Shown here piece by piece: positions 54,061 through 64,000 of a stretch of 64,000 nt of DNA. Each line of letters starts with the position of its first letter. Position 1 is the stretch's first letter. This DNA comes from Pachypanchax playfairii (lineage: Eukaryota; Chordata; Actinopteri; Cyprinodontiformes; Aplocheilidae), in contig SSNP01000133.1 in the NCBI GenBank assembly GCA_006937955.1, positions 270,839 to 334,838 on the forward strand. The letters are read 5' to 3'. A model generated the notes under the pieces. That model was given only the letters and a program-made list of their open reading frames with translations, was not told the DNA's origin and did no database searches. The position numbers were made by a program, and so were the translations under genes.

Positions 54061-56540
54061 TTAAAGACTTAGATAGGAAAATGTAAAAGAACTGGGTAAA
54101 TTAGGAGAGAGAGGTGCAATGGAAAGGTGTAAAATCTTGGGGGGGAATAAGGAGTGAAGAGAAGATGTGCACCTGCAGAAAGAGAAGCAAACATCCATCC
54201 AGCTCTGCTCTGAGTGAACCCCCTCCTCACAGGGGAGCCAGCTGGGTGGATTGCATGTGAGACGAAGGCTTTGATGGTTGCAGGTAGAAGCTTTTTTTTT
54301 TTAGCCCCCCTTCTTGCACTATTCGCCTCACCACGCATGGTCCCCCCATCCCCCCGGTTCCTCTCGGTGGAGCAACAGCTCGAACTGCAGCGGCCCTTCA
54401 GCAGGCACAGGTGGTATTGCTCACTCCAATTTAACTCAAACCGTCGACTTGAAATAGCGCTGCTGTCACAGGCAATCTGCAGCGTGAGATGGACCGCTGA
54501 CTCCAGCGGTGAAGCAGGACTGGAAGAGAGGAATGAAGGGAACAGAGAACGGAAGGAGGAGGAATTCTTCCTCCCCTGCTGAGCTCCTTACAACCAGCAG
54601 CAGCACATGTTTGCTGGGAGCTCAGTGCATGCAGAGGTCAGAGAAAGCAGGAGTTAACTTATCTCAGGATGAGACCGACCGCCATATGGGGGGTCCAATC
54701 TGTTAGTGTTCATCCTGCTGTCCCCTGGAGGGGAAAAGGTACTGCAGACACACAGGACAGAGAAATGATGCAAACTTTTCAAAACAAACTGTAACAGAGC
54801 AAAAATTTGCAAGAGAATTTCAGATTGTGGAAAATTCAGAATGAAAATATTAGAAAACATTGATGGCTTTCAGTTTACTTGATATTTAAAGATCAAAACC
54901 AGATAAATCTCATTTTCAATAAGCAAGAATAGAAAATAAGATATTAAAAATAACACAAAAGCAAGACACTGCAGCCTGTAAAGTTGAAACAATTATATTT
55001 CAGACATATTTCTCTTTACAGTAATCCCCTTTGACCAGGTGCAGTGGTCCCAGCAGGTGAAATAAATAAATCACACTGTCACACTCATTTCATGAGAAGA
55101 GTTTAAAATCTCATACCATCTTTACAGACCAGAGCTGCCTTCCAGATTTAGTCTTAGTAAGAAGTACCGTTCACAGGAGTCTAACTTAGTCCTGATCTTC
55201 AGTCTCAGGTGAGCTGCGTTCATATTCAGTTCATCAGAGGTACACCCCCGACCACTTGTTTTCCCTCCCTTGCACGTTAGTATCTTTGTTGTACCTCATC
55301 ATTCAATCGTTGTAAAAGCAGATTCCTGTTCAGGCTGCTGGAACACTGAGGGTCTGAAGTTGTTTATCAATCTAATTTCCTTTTCAGTATTAACAAAAAA
55401 TTAATTTGAATTGACTTTGTCAATGTGGATGCTGGGTATGAAAGTAGGGACCAAATCACAAAGGTCTGGAATTCAATCCCTGGTTTCATTTTCCAAGGTT
55501 CAGGTTATTTTTCAAAATAAAATGCACCACAATATAACAGTTTATTTTGATTTTGAAAGAGTCAGAGTGAGTTTAAAAGCAGTAGAATAAATGAAGGAAT
55601 AAATTAAACTGTTTTCAGCAGATACATAAATTTCTCTCTCAAAGTTTATTGTTGCACATTTTTAAGACTAATTTGTTCAATAGCTTTTTGTTTAATTTTA
55701 ATCACTAAAACTACTTGTTTAAAAGTAGAAAAAGGTAAAAGGCAGTTTTGAAACAGTAGTCACAAAATACCATCTGCAGAAAATGTTTTCTAATAAGACA
55801 AATTTTTTTTGATCAGTTTATCTCACTTAAGAGCATTTATTTTTAATCAGATGTTACATAAAAATAAATGCTGACGGGTTCTTGACCAGGAGTCTTTATG
55901 TGACAACTTGGGAGTTAAGTCTAAACATGAACATTCATCAGAACAAGACGCCTCAGGTCTCAATGGCTTAACTTGCTTCTGACCAAAGGTAACAACTTTC
56001 ACGTCTTACACTCACTAATTAACACACTGCATCTTGTTGTTTTTATCCTTTCAGACAAATGGAAATTTGCCTGGGGTTGTGTATGTGACTGTTTATTGTC
56101 GAAAAAGCAATAACTCCCTAAAGTTTATGCAGCTTTCTTGGAAATTGGTCCTGGGCGCTAAAGAGATGAAAATAAATTCACAGTGAAAGTAGAAACTGTT
56201 GTTCCTTCTTTAGATTTGTGGTAAGCATTTAATTTAAAATGTATTGCTTTAATTATTCCATCAGTAATATGGACAATCTGAATTTTATCACTGTTTTTCT
56301 GACTTTTTACTGAGATTCTATGAAGCTGTTAGGTTTAGAAATAAAACTACTTGGTTAGGTTTAGGAACCTGAATTAAAAAAGATGACTGGACTTTAACAG
56401 GGAATTCCATTGGAAATTTCATCTGTACATGTTCGTACAACAGCTAGAAGTTTCTTCTCTTTTCTAATTGATGTTCGTTGGCGAGTCGGGAAAAAGTTCA
56501 TAGATAATGGCTGCTGCATACTAGCAAAAATCAACTCTTT
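54061..56540. other. Intergenic, no gene recognised
   Basis: 54140-54720 is GC-balanced with overlapping unsupported ORFs. The rest is AT-rich. Confidence 0.4.
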
Positions 56541-56848
56541 ATTTTCTATACCTGCTTGTTTGTGCTCAGTGTCACAGGAAGGTAGGTGCCAATCTCCAGC
56601 TGTTATTGGGTGGGAGACTGAATTTACACCTTGGACTGGTCTTTAGTCCATGACAGGGCCACAGAGACAGTTACTGACTCTCACACGTAGGGCCACTTTT
56701 AAGTCCCCAATTAACCCAACATGCAAAGTTTTAAGTTGTGGGAAGAAAACAATGACTCATGCAAACCCCATGCAGAAACATCCCAGCTAGGTTACAAACC
56801 CTGAACGTTTTGAGCCACAGTGCTACCACCTGCATCACTGTGCAGCCC
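56541..56848 (+). repeat. Dispersed fish repeat (GGTGCCAATCTCCAGCTG type)
   Basis: A diverged copy of a very abundant fish interspersed repeat. The blocks occur in order: CTATACCTGCTT, GGTGCCAATCTCCAGCTG, ACACCTTGGACTGGTC, AGTCCATGACAGGGCCAC, TTAACCCAACATGCAAAG, CAAACCCCATGCAGAAA, GCTACCACCTGCATCACTG and TGTGCAGCC. It is recognised from memory. The copy has small deletions and no ORF. Confidence 0.7.
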
Positions 56849-58735
56849 AGATAAGTCAGTCATAAAACTAAACAGAACCCCAATTTCTCAGTTTCTTTTA
56901 AACACGACAAAGCCCACTGTGGTGTATTAAATTCAGGGTATCTGGACCTGATAGAAATGTGAACCTGCTGTGAAGATAAAAATTTGAGAAAGAGAAAATA
57001 TCCATGACTAGTATATGTGTGCTAGTATTTTTGCTGCAAACAATGTATGACTGCAAGATCCTGAAAATAAAGCTTTTTAACTCAGACAAGAGGTGAGGAG
57101 AAAGGATTTTAGCTTCAGAGGGGAATAAAAACGCGGTTTGTATTTTAAATAAAGGCAAAAGCAGCTCTTCCTCCCTGTCTTTCTTACTCTGTCACCTTTT
57201 TTCTTTGTTTTTCACACCCAAACACACACTCTTACGCATCCATTTGCCCCAGAATTGTCTTAAGTGCAGAAGCTCTCTTCAGAGGCGCATTAACTGGTAA
57301 TGCTGGCTTCTGAGGATCCCTGGGTGCCTGATATCCCGAAAAGAAGACACATGGAGCACCCAGCAGTGTTGCACAGCTCACAAACAGCAAGGGATTTATA
57401 CACACACACATACAAAAAGCAACAAAAACAGGAAGCACACGATTAGAATGAGCTCTGATAGACTGAAAGTGTTTCTTCTTCGACAGCGTGTTTTTAAAGC
57501 CTTGTTGTTTTCGCCCGCAGCTACAGCCAGCTCGGATGATGTTGAGTTCCTTACAGAGGGTGAACTAGGCTGCCGTGGCTGAATGTTAATGTAGACTACA
57601 GATATCTGAAAAAGAAAAAAAAAAAACATGCAAGCTCACTCTTACGAAAAGGGTTTAACGCTTAGCTTAAATCAGCTATTTTGTTGTTGAAGGAATGTAA
57701 CTATAGTATACATGCAGGAGAGCAGCATCATTTAAGTTTATGGAGCATATTTATACCTGGGGTTTAACAAAGTCGCATGTTTTTCCTTTACTGAGATTGT
57801 TTTAGAGGCTGTAATAACACCTGAGGCAGGTTGCTGTCATAGTTTCATAGTTTCTTGCTGCACTTGCTCAGTTAAGTCTGAACAATGATTCGAAAACTTA
57901 CAAAGAGAAAAAAACTTGTAATTAGTCCTAAAACTGCAGATGCAAAATCACCAGCTTTGGTTGCACTCTGACATTAGTTTACAATTTAATATAAAAAATA
58001 CACCACAAAGCAAAAAATTTGTTTTGAATGATCAATTCAACACACAAGCTGCAGCCCCCTCCTGTGGTAACTGAAACACATGCCAACTTAACTCAACAGT
58101 AAATTTACACAAGCAGTTGTAAAAAACGGTTTTTAACCAGTGATCTGACTAACAAAAACACAGTTTTAGAAGAGAAGAGAAACAAAGAAACAGCACATTT
58201 TAGTTTATAAATGAGTTAGCATCTGCACTCAGGCTAGCTAGCAGCTACAGGAAGTGAGAAAAGTTGCTGTTTAAAAGTCCCATTAATCTTTAGTTCAAAG
58301 GTAAAACAAAGATTTAAGAGATTGTTTTTTATCTGTTTGTTTTCTTTGTCATATGGCAAACAATTACACTTTATATCAAAAAGCAAGTCTATTAGTTGAA
58401 AGTTCTTGGTATAGTCATGCTCCAACATCTGTCTCAAAAATGAATTTTTGAAATTTTCTACAGTTTAAGTTGACTATATTTTGTAAAGTGTCAGAAACTT
58501 ACAACCATTAGTAATAAAATGATACACAAAAACTGCTATTGAACAGCGATTTAAGACTGAAGACTTTACAAGATGCTACTACAGTATTTTCTTTGCCAAA
58601 CACATGAGTACCTACAGTAGACACACATCATCTGTCTTGAAAGACCCAAAGTGAGTTCAGTGACACTCATATAGTCCTTATCAGCCCAGAACGCCATCAG
58701 GGTCAATACTCTTTCAAGTGAAGAAAAAAAAGAAA
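56849..58735. other. Intergenic, no gene recognised
   Basis: AT-rich with a run of A at 57609-57624 and short unsupported ORFs. Confidence 0.4.
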
Positions 58736-58739
58736 CGGC

Positions 58740-58965
58740 AGACTGTGCCTTTAATTAAAGAAGTGGCTGGCCACTGAGTTGTCCATCAGAGGAGAGAAAG
58801 AGCGAGGCGAGTGAAAGTGTGGTCTTTTCATCCTCTGGCTTCAAACAGCCTGCTGAAAATGGAGTTTTAGCCACTGTGGCGCTAACGTTGCAAACGGGCC
58901 TGGACGCGTGACGAGTTGCACCCCGCGGCGTCAGCGGGGAGTCTGCTCAAAAGCGCACGCACAGT
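58740..58965. promoter_or_regulatory. Candidate conserved non-coding element
   Basis: Starts CCTTTAATTAAAGAAGTGGC and ends in CpG-rich sequence (GGACGCGTGACGAGTTGCAC, CCGCGGCGTCAGCGGGGAG). It is repeat-free and clearly different from the AT-rich flanks. Confidence 0.33.
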
Positions 58966-61600
58966 GAGACAAAGATCGGAACCCACATAGAGCGAATATG
59001 TACAAAACACACACTTTTATGCTCACGTGCACTCACACACATTAGAGAGGAAGAACTAAGTGTGGAAACTCCTGAAGCATAATGACTGCTTCTGAAAGAG
59101 ACAGACAGAGAAAGAGCAGAACATCTCTCTGAAAACTGGACTCTTTTATGTAACAGCTCTTTATAGACCAATAAACTGAAGATACAAAGTGTGTGTGAGC
59201 AAAAGCGAACTGATGAGGTTAACTGTAGAGAGCTCTGAGTCATCTTTCCATGCTGATGGGAAGACATCATGTCCTCTAAAAGTGCGATAGCATCCAGGGG
59301 TGTGTGCAAGCTTACCTTGAAACAGAAATCCTGGGAACACCAACATAAACTCTCATCTGTGCTGAGGTGACAAATGAAACAGCAGCAGAGCCACAGAGTT
59401 GAAGATAAATGGCACAACCTCGATGTGGAGCAATTAAACCTCTCGCTAAGCCTACATTATTCACTGCCTCCTCCTTCTTCCTCCTCTCTCCAGGGGGTCC
59501 CAGCTTCACTTTGTTTGTTTTAATTATTTTTCCATATGCAAATGTGCCTTTCTTTCATAATTGCTGCATGAGCTCTCTGTTATAAAGAATTTTTTTTTCT
59601 TGGGGGGGGGGTAGAGGGCATTGGGACACGACAGAGAAAAAGCAGCAGTTATCGATTCCCATGGAACCATCGTTGGAGAAGTCATCAGCCAGCAGCAGTA
59701 AGGTAATCAATCGTTCATGTACATTACGCCACCTCCTCCTCCTTCCATGTACGAGCAGCATGAGAAGTGTTAATGCTGCCTTGCGACATCCATCACACAC
59801 TGAGACAGGGAGGGAGGTGGAAGGAAGCAGAAACAGACGACTGAAGGAGAGAAAAAAGGATATTTTTTGCTTCCAAGAAGTAATACTTTCTGGTTTGAAA
59901 TGCTCTTGATTAGTTCTTCTACAGGTTTTCTGAAGGCCTTTCAGAGACCTTGACCATGTTTGAGCCACTTAACCCTGATACATAACCTACAAGGTAGTAA
60001 AGAACATTTCTTGGAATATTCAGGCATTTTTAGCTGCATTAAAGAAAAACACTTGAGGTTACACACATTGGAAAGGTATGGTTTTAGATTTTCCAACCAA
60101 TGTGGTGATTCCCAAAAAGTTGAACAAAAAACCCAGAAAGTTACTATAATGGCCCAAAAATACTTCTCCTGTCATACCAAACGATCCTTGACATCTTCTG
60201 CTGGAGAGTTAACACATTTAATAAATAAGAACCAATGATGAGGACTTTTGCACAGAACTGAACACAACAGTTTAAACATTTTTTGCAAAAACTATCTACA
60301 ACAAGAAACAACTAAGTTGATAAATGAAATCAATCTTGATTGGAAATTGACACAAAACTAGAAAATGACAAATACAAGACCGTCACTGCTTTTTTGTCTT
60401 TTTTTGCTAACTAATTTTTTTTTTTTTTTCCCAGTAGAAGCTTTGATGGAGATGCTGGAGTTTGGGATAGCGGCTGCAGAGCCTTAATGAGGTGTGCTGA
60501 AAAGAAAAAAAAAATCCAAACAAACAAAGATAGGGACAGAAACGGAGAGGGGAGGAAGAGAACGAGATAAGTCTGGCTGTGAACTCAAAGACAAGAGAAC
60601 AAACCCCTCAAAGTCATTCAGCTAATCCATCTCGACAACACTGAAGCCTCATCATATCGACCCCTCCCTAAGCTGCACACATTTCACTTCTTTCCTGACA
60701 GCCCCTCTCCTCCTCCTCTTCCTCCTCCAGCCACAGCAGCTCCTCTAAAGGAGGGAGGGATGAAACGAAGAGGAGATGGAGGAAGGTCAGGAGGGGTAAA
60801 GAAGGGAAGAACAGCTGATGTTCACCCGGCGGCGTGGACTCGCCCCACAACCACCTGACTTTAACAATAACTGGGAACCTCCCACAACTGATGGCTTCAC
60901 TAACTGACCACCCACGTCTCATGTTTCCACCTCTGAGACAGAGAAGACCGGGAATCCTCCAAAATAAAAACCACTTCACAGTAAAAAAATATGTTAAAAT
61001 AAAAGATGACAGCTCTCCAGGTGTTCTGACCTAACAAGGAGAGGTGAAAGCGATTCTGAGCATCATTTAGCCCAAAGCCAGTGAGATGGTTTACCTTCCT
61101 TCCTCCCCCTCATTGGGTCTGGTTCACAATCAGCTGTCATCCTTCAATAGTTGTGAAGCCTACGGCTGAACTGATGTGGCCAATTTGAAATCACTTTTCT
61201 CTTTATGTAAAGAGTTTGGACAGATGTTTGTGCACTTTCGAACCTGTTTGTGTTCCAGTACTTGTACACGTTGATCTGAAAGAAAGATGCATGAAGAAGA
61301 AAAAATGCTGAGTTATTGTTGAACAGTTGAATTCTAGAGTTTTTGGTGCAACACCCTCTTTGAATATTGCAAGTTGAGAACCAAGGCCAGTTTTTGACTC
61401 TGACTCCAAAAAAATCCAACATGGCAGCACCCAGGAACAGAATGTTGCTGCTTCACTTTTGCATGACAGGTAAACACGTCTGCATATAAATTATGTCAAT
61501 GAGATGAACCAAATAAAAATGGAACACTGAAATTTAATTTCTAATTTCATGCTAAATGTCAATGTTTTTTTTTTAAAGAAATGCTACAAATGAGCAGAAA
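58966..61600. other. Intergenic, no gene recognised
   Basis: An octamer ATGCAAAT lies at 59536-59543 just after a GGGGGTCCCAGCTTCACTTTG block. There is a G-run at 59602-59611 and a T-run at 60415-60430. ORFs lack support. Confidence 0.4.
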
Positions 61601-61689
61601 CACCCTTAATGAGCAGCTGAATTCATTTTTGTTGATCAAAATTACCATGGCGACCAGAAAGCAGAGGGTCATTTCAACATTCAGCTAAA

Positions 61690-61925
61690 TGCTTTCTGTG
61701 TCATCCAGCAGCAGCATCTTCTCTGACCTCTCAGATGATGAAGCGCCGCCAGAAAAGTCAATTTTTCCCTGTCTGACAGTGGATTGGCCGCCTGTGGAGA
61801 GGGGGATTGTGGGAAGGCAGGGTGCCGAGGCTCTGATGTTGTGTGGCCGTTGGCACCGTTCAGATGCTCTGCCCGCAGGACCAATGGCATTACTAAAGAT
61901 TACCACAGCACACTTGGCAGTGGAG
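61690..61925. promoter_or_regulatory. Candidate conserved non-coding element
   Basis: GC-balanced block with GACAGTGGATTGGCCGCCTG and GGACCAATGGCATTACTAAAG, giving two CCAAT-type sites in opposite orientations. The plus and minus ORFs across it have no family resemblance. Confidence 0.28.
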
Positions 61926-62020
61926 TGTTTTTTGTGCAGTTCTCCAACGCTGGATGTGTGTGTTTGCACACTGAAACATGTGCAGCAACTGCTATGCTCG
62001 GATGTGCATGTGAATGGACC

Positions 62021-62040
62021 TGCGTGTGTGTGTGTGTGTG
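62021..62040. repeat. (GT)n microsatellite
   Basis: About nine GT units. Confidence 0.85.
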
Positions 62041-62591
62041 AAATTTCTGCTCTGTATGTGTGTCCCCTCTGGACAACTGGCGTGCCAAAGCCTGTTGAGC
62101 TGTTTGTCACACTTTTCTTACTCAGGAGAGCTCAAACAGCATGTAGAGGCCTTTCACAGCTGACACACTGAAGACTGTACTGACATACACACAGATACAC
62201 GTCTCACTTATTTTAAGCAACACACACTAAGAAATTATCAGAGCATTTCATATCCAAGTCTTGTGCCACTTTTCAGATGATCCAAACACCAAACTCTCTC
62301 TAAGCCAGCTGCAGTGTGTTTTTATTAGACTCATATTAACTTATCAGAAAGATCAAAGGGCCAGACATTAAATTACAATGAATACATTATGCGGCACCCA
62401 TTTATCATAAAAAAAAAATCAGATTTTTAAAAATTGATTGGATAGAAGAAGTGTAACAGAACTCAGTATTAGACATTTCTTTTTGTTCTTCATCTATATC
62501 TTTTATTATTTTCTTGAATTTAAAGTGTGTCCATGTATTAAAAGACTTAAATAGAAATGCATTATACTATGGATTTTAAGTTCAAATGTAG

Positions 62592-62606
62592 CCCCCCCCC
62601 CCCCCC
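62592..62606. repeat. Poly-C tract
   Basis: Fifteen consecutive C about 100 bp upstream of a candidate TATA box. Confidence 0.95.
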
Positions 62607-62709
62607 AATGACTCTTTGCAATCTATAACAACATTTTTTTGGTCCAAGTTGCTATTTTTAACAATGTTTTGTAGTTTTTTTCGTTCCTAAACATGATAAA
62701 TATATCACA

Positions 62710-62716
62710 TATAAAA
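62710..62716 (+). promoter_or_regulatory. TATA box of the edge gene
   Basis: TATAAAA lies 60 bp before the ATG at 62776. This leaves room for a start site about 30 bp downstream and a short 5' UTR. Confidence 0.45.
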
Positions 62717-62775
62717 CCTGAGCAAATATATTTGTTACCGAGTTACTGGTGACACTTTTTTCCCCAGCCGGTTGA

Positions 62776-64000
62776 ATGTCAGTGTTTTATTTCAGCCGCG
62801 CGACACTCGTTTTCTACTTGTTGCTGCTTACAGAATCCCCTCTGGGTAAGTGTGAGCTGCCTTCCTAAAATGTGACATATAGTGGAGTTTTAGAAGTATG
62901 ACATTTTACTGAAATCCTGCAGCAGTGACACACGGCTTTCTTTCCAGATGCCAGGAAACGTGAAGAGCGGTTATGTGGGTATGAAGTAGTTTATCTGCTG
63001 TTTGACAATTTAGTTTTATTTATAGAATGATGATAAAATTAGGACTAACAGATCCCAAAGAACCATTTCTTGACTTGTGTTTATACGTGCACTTTCAAAC
63101 AATGACAAGTAATTTAAGACATAGTTTCTACAAGCTAACATAGATATACTACTATCCAACAGTAGGAAATGTCTATGCTTGACTTCTTGTTAAAAATGCC
63201 GCTCATTTTCACATATTTTATTATTTTGGCACTGAAATTTGTTTAAGGTGTCAAAGAAGGTTAGATAACCAATGTGATCAGTATGTCAGTAGTTCATGTT
63301 ATTTTCCATGACTGTTATTCAAATACAAAGTGTCGAATGTGTCTAATATTGTTATGAAGTCCCATGTTTCCTTAATGCAGCATCAAATGGAACTTACCCT
63401 TCAGGCTCTTGCAATAAGCTGTCAGTCATGTTTCCACGCCCCGTAAATGGAAGCCCCACCCCTCATGCCAGATTAGGGTTATAAACAGAGAAATATAGAT
63501 ATAGAGTCATTGAAAGAACCACAAACAAGCTTATTAAAGGAAAGATGGATGCAAAAGAAGAAAAGTATAGCAGGCAGAAAGGAGGGACGAGAGGAGTCAG
63601 TAAGGTAAAAGAAAAGTGAAAAAGAGATGATGTCCTCTTAGCCTTCAGATCCACAAGCCTCAGAGCAGTAAATTTTGTGCCGTTTCATGGCCGTCAACTG
63701 AGGCCAGTAAAACTGCCGTCGAGAAGACAGATCCGGGGGGGGGAGGTGAGCCTGAAGGACGAGCTGTCCCTCACACACACACTTGCTCTTTTTCCCACCA
63801 ACAATTTCTCTCCTGCTGCTCAGTCTTTCTGTCGTTCTCTCACACACTCCTTCACACACACACACACACACGTCCTTCCTCCCCTCTCCTCACACCCAGT
63901 TTCTCTCATCACTTTTACTCCTTTTGCTCTTTTTCTCCCACAGACATGCTACTGCTACTGATGAGGGACACCCCTCCAGTGTCCCGAGTCCGGAGGCGCC
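62776..64000 (+). CDS. Possible 5' end of an unidentified secreted or membrane protein gene (partial)
   Basis: Proposed exons are 62776-62845, 62948-62978 and 63944-64000 (open at the edge). Exon 1 encodes MSVFYFSRATLVFYLLLL then TESPL, a textbook signal peptide. It ends with one base of a split codon at a strong donor (G|GTAAGT). Exon 2 follows a pyrimidine-rich CAG acceptor and restores the frame (DARKREERLC), ending GG|GTATGA. Exon 3 follows TTTTTCTCCCACAG and is open only in the phase this model needs (HATATDEGHPSSVPSPEA). A TATA box lies 60 bp before the ATG. I do not recognise the family. Exon 2 is very small and the third junction is over a 965 bp intron, so the model is tentative. Without the second splice, exon 2 would read on 16 codons to a stop. 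Confidence 0.35.
63842..63870. repeat. (CA)n microsatellite
   Basis: Short interrupted CA repeat in the intron before the last exon-like segment. Confidence 0.8.

Noticed and set aside
63382..63480. Exon-like segment after TTCCTTAATGCAG
   Set aside because: In the phase needed to join the edge gene it hits a stop after 12 codons, and no donor precedes the stop.

Overview
The window is vertebrate nuclear DNA, most probably from a ray-finned (teleost) fish. Three things point to this: split genes whose proteins match vertebrate families closely, an intact Tc1/mariner element of a type frequent in fish, and several families of fish-type dispersed repeats and microsatellites. Only three cellular genes can be modelled with confidence, all on the minus strand. 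A fourth probable gene starts at the right edge on the plus strand. Everything was read by eye; family assignments come from remembered protein families, not database searches.

Left part (1-14.8 kb). The first three coding exons of a SLAIN1-like microtubule plus-end protein lie at 1-6179, running off the left edge. Its first intron holds a complete 1.2 kb Tc1/mariner element with an intact 345-residue transposase whose catalytic spacing is DD36E. About 1 kb upstream in the same orientation is the complete 11-exon mitochondrial ribosomal protein gene mrps9 (7150-14782). All its splice phases agree and it gives a 380-residue protein.

Middle (14.8-32.6 kb). About 14 kb without a recognisable gene separates mrps9 from pou3f3, an intronless POU-homeobox transcription factor gene (30384-31658, minus). 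The spacer has several GC-balanced, low-repeat islands that look like conserved non-coding enhancers. The order and orientation pou3f3 -> mrps9 is, from memory, the same as on human chromosome 2q12. This fits a genomic regulatory block in which mrps9 is the bystander. The pou3f3 C-terminal tail appears frameshifted relative to the mammalian protein by a one-base change in a C run.

Right part (32.6-64 kb). About 30 kb upstream of pou3f3 is a gene desert with further enhancer-like islands, octamer (POU-binding) sites, microsatellites and transposon remnants. The remnants include a TTAA-flanked element of about 640 bp with its own small open exon and a perfect 15-bp-arm hairpin. At 62.71-64.0 kb a TATA box, a signal-peptide exon, a strong splice donor and two phase-compatible downstream exons suggest the 5' end of an unidentified secreted or membrane protein gene.

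The strongest leads for something new are the edge gene, the pou3f3 tail frameshift, the intact DD36E element, and the TTAA element with its captured or vestigial exon.
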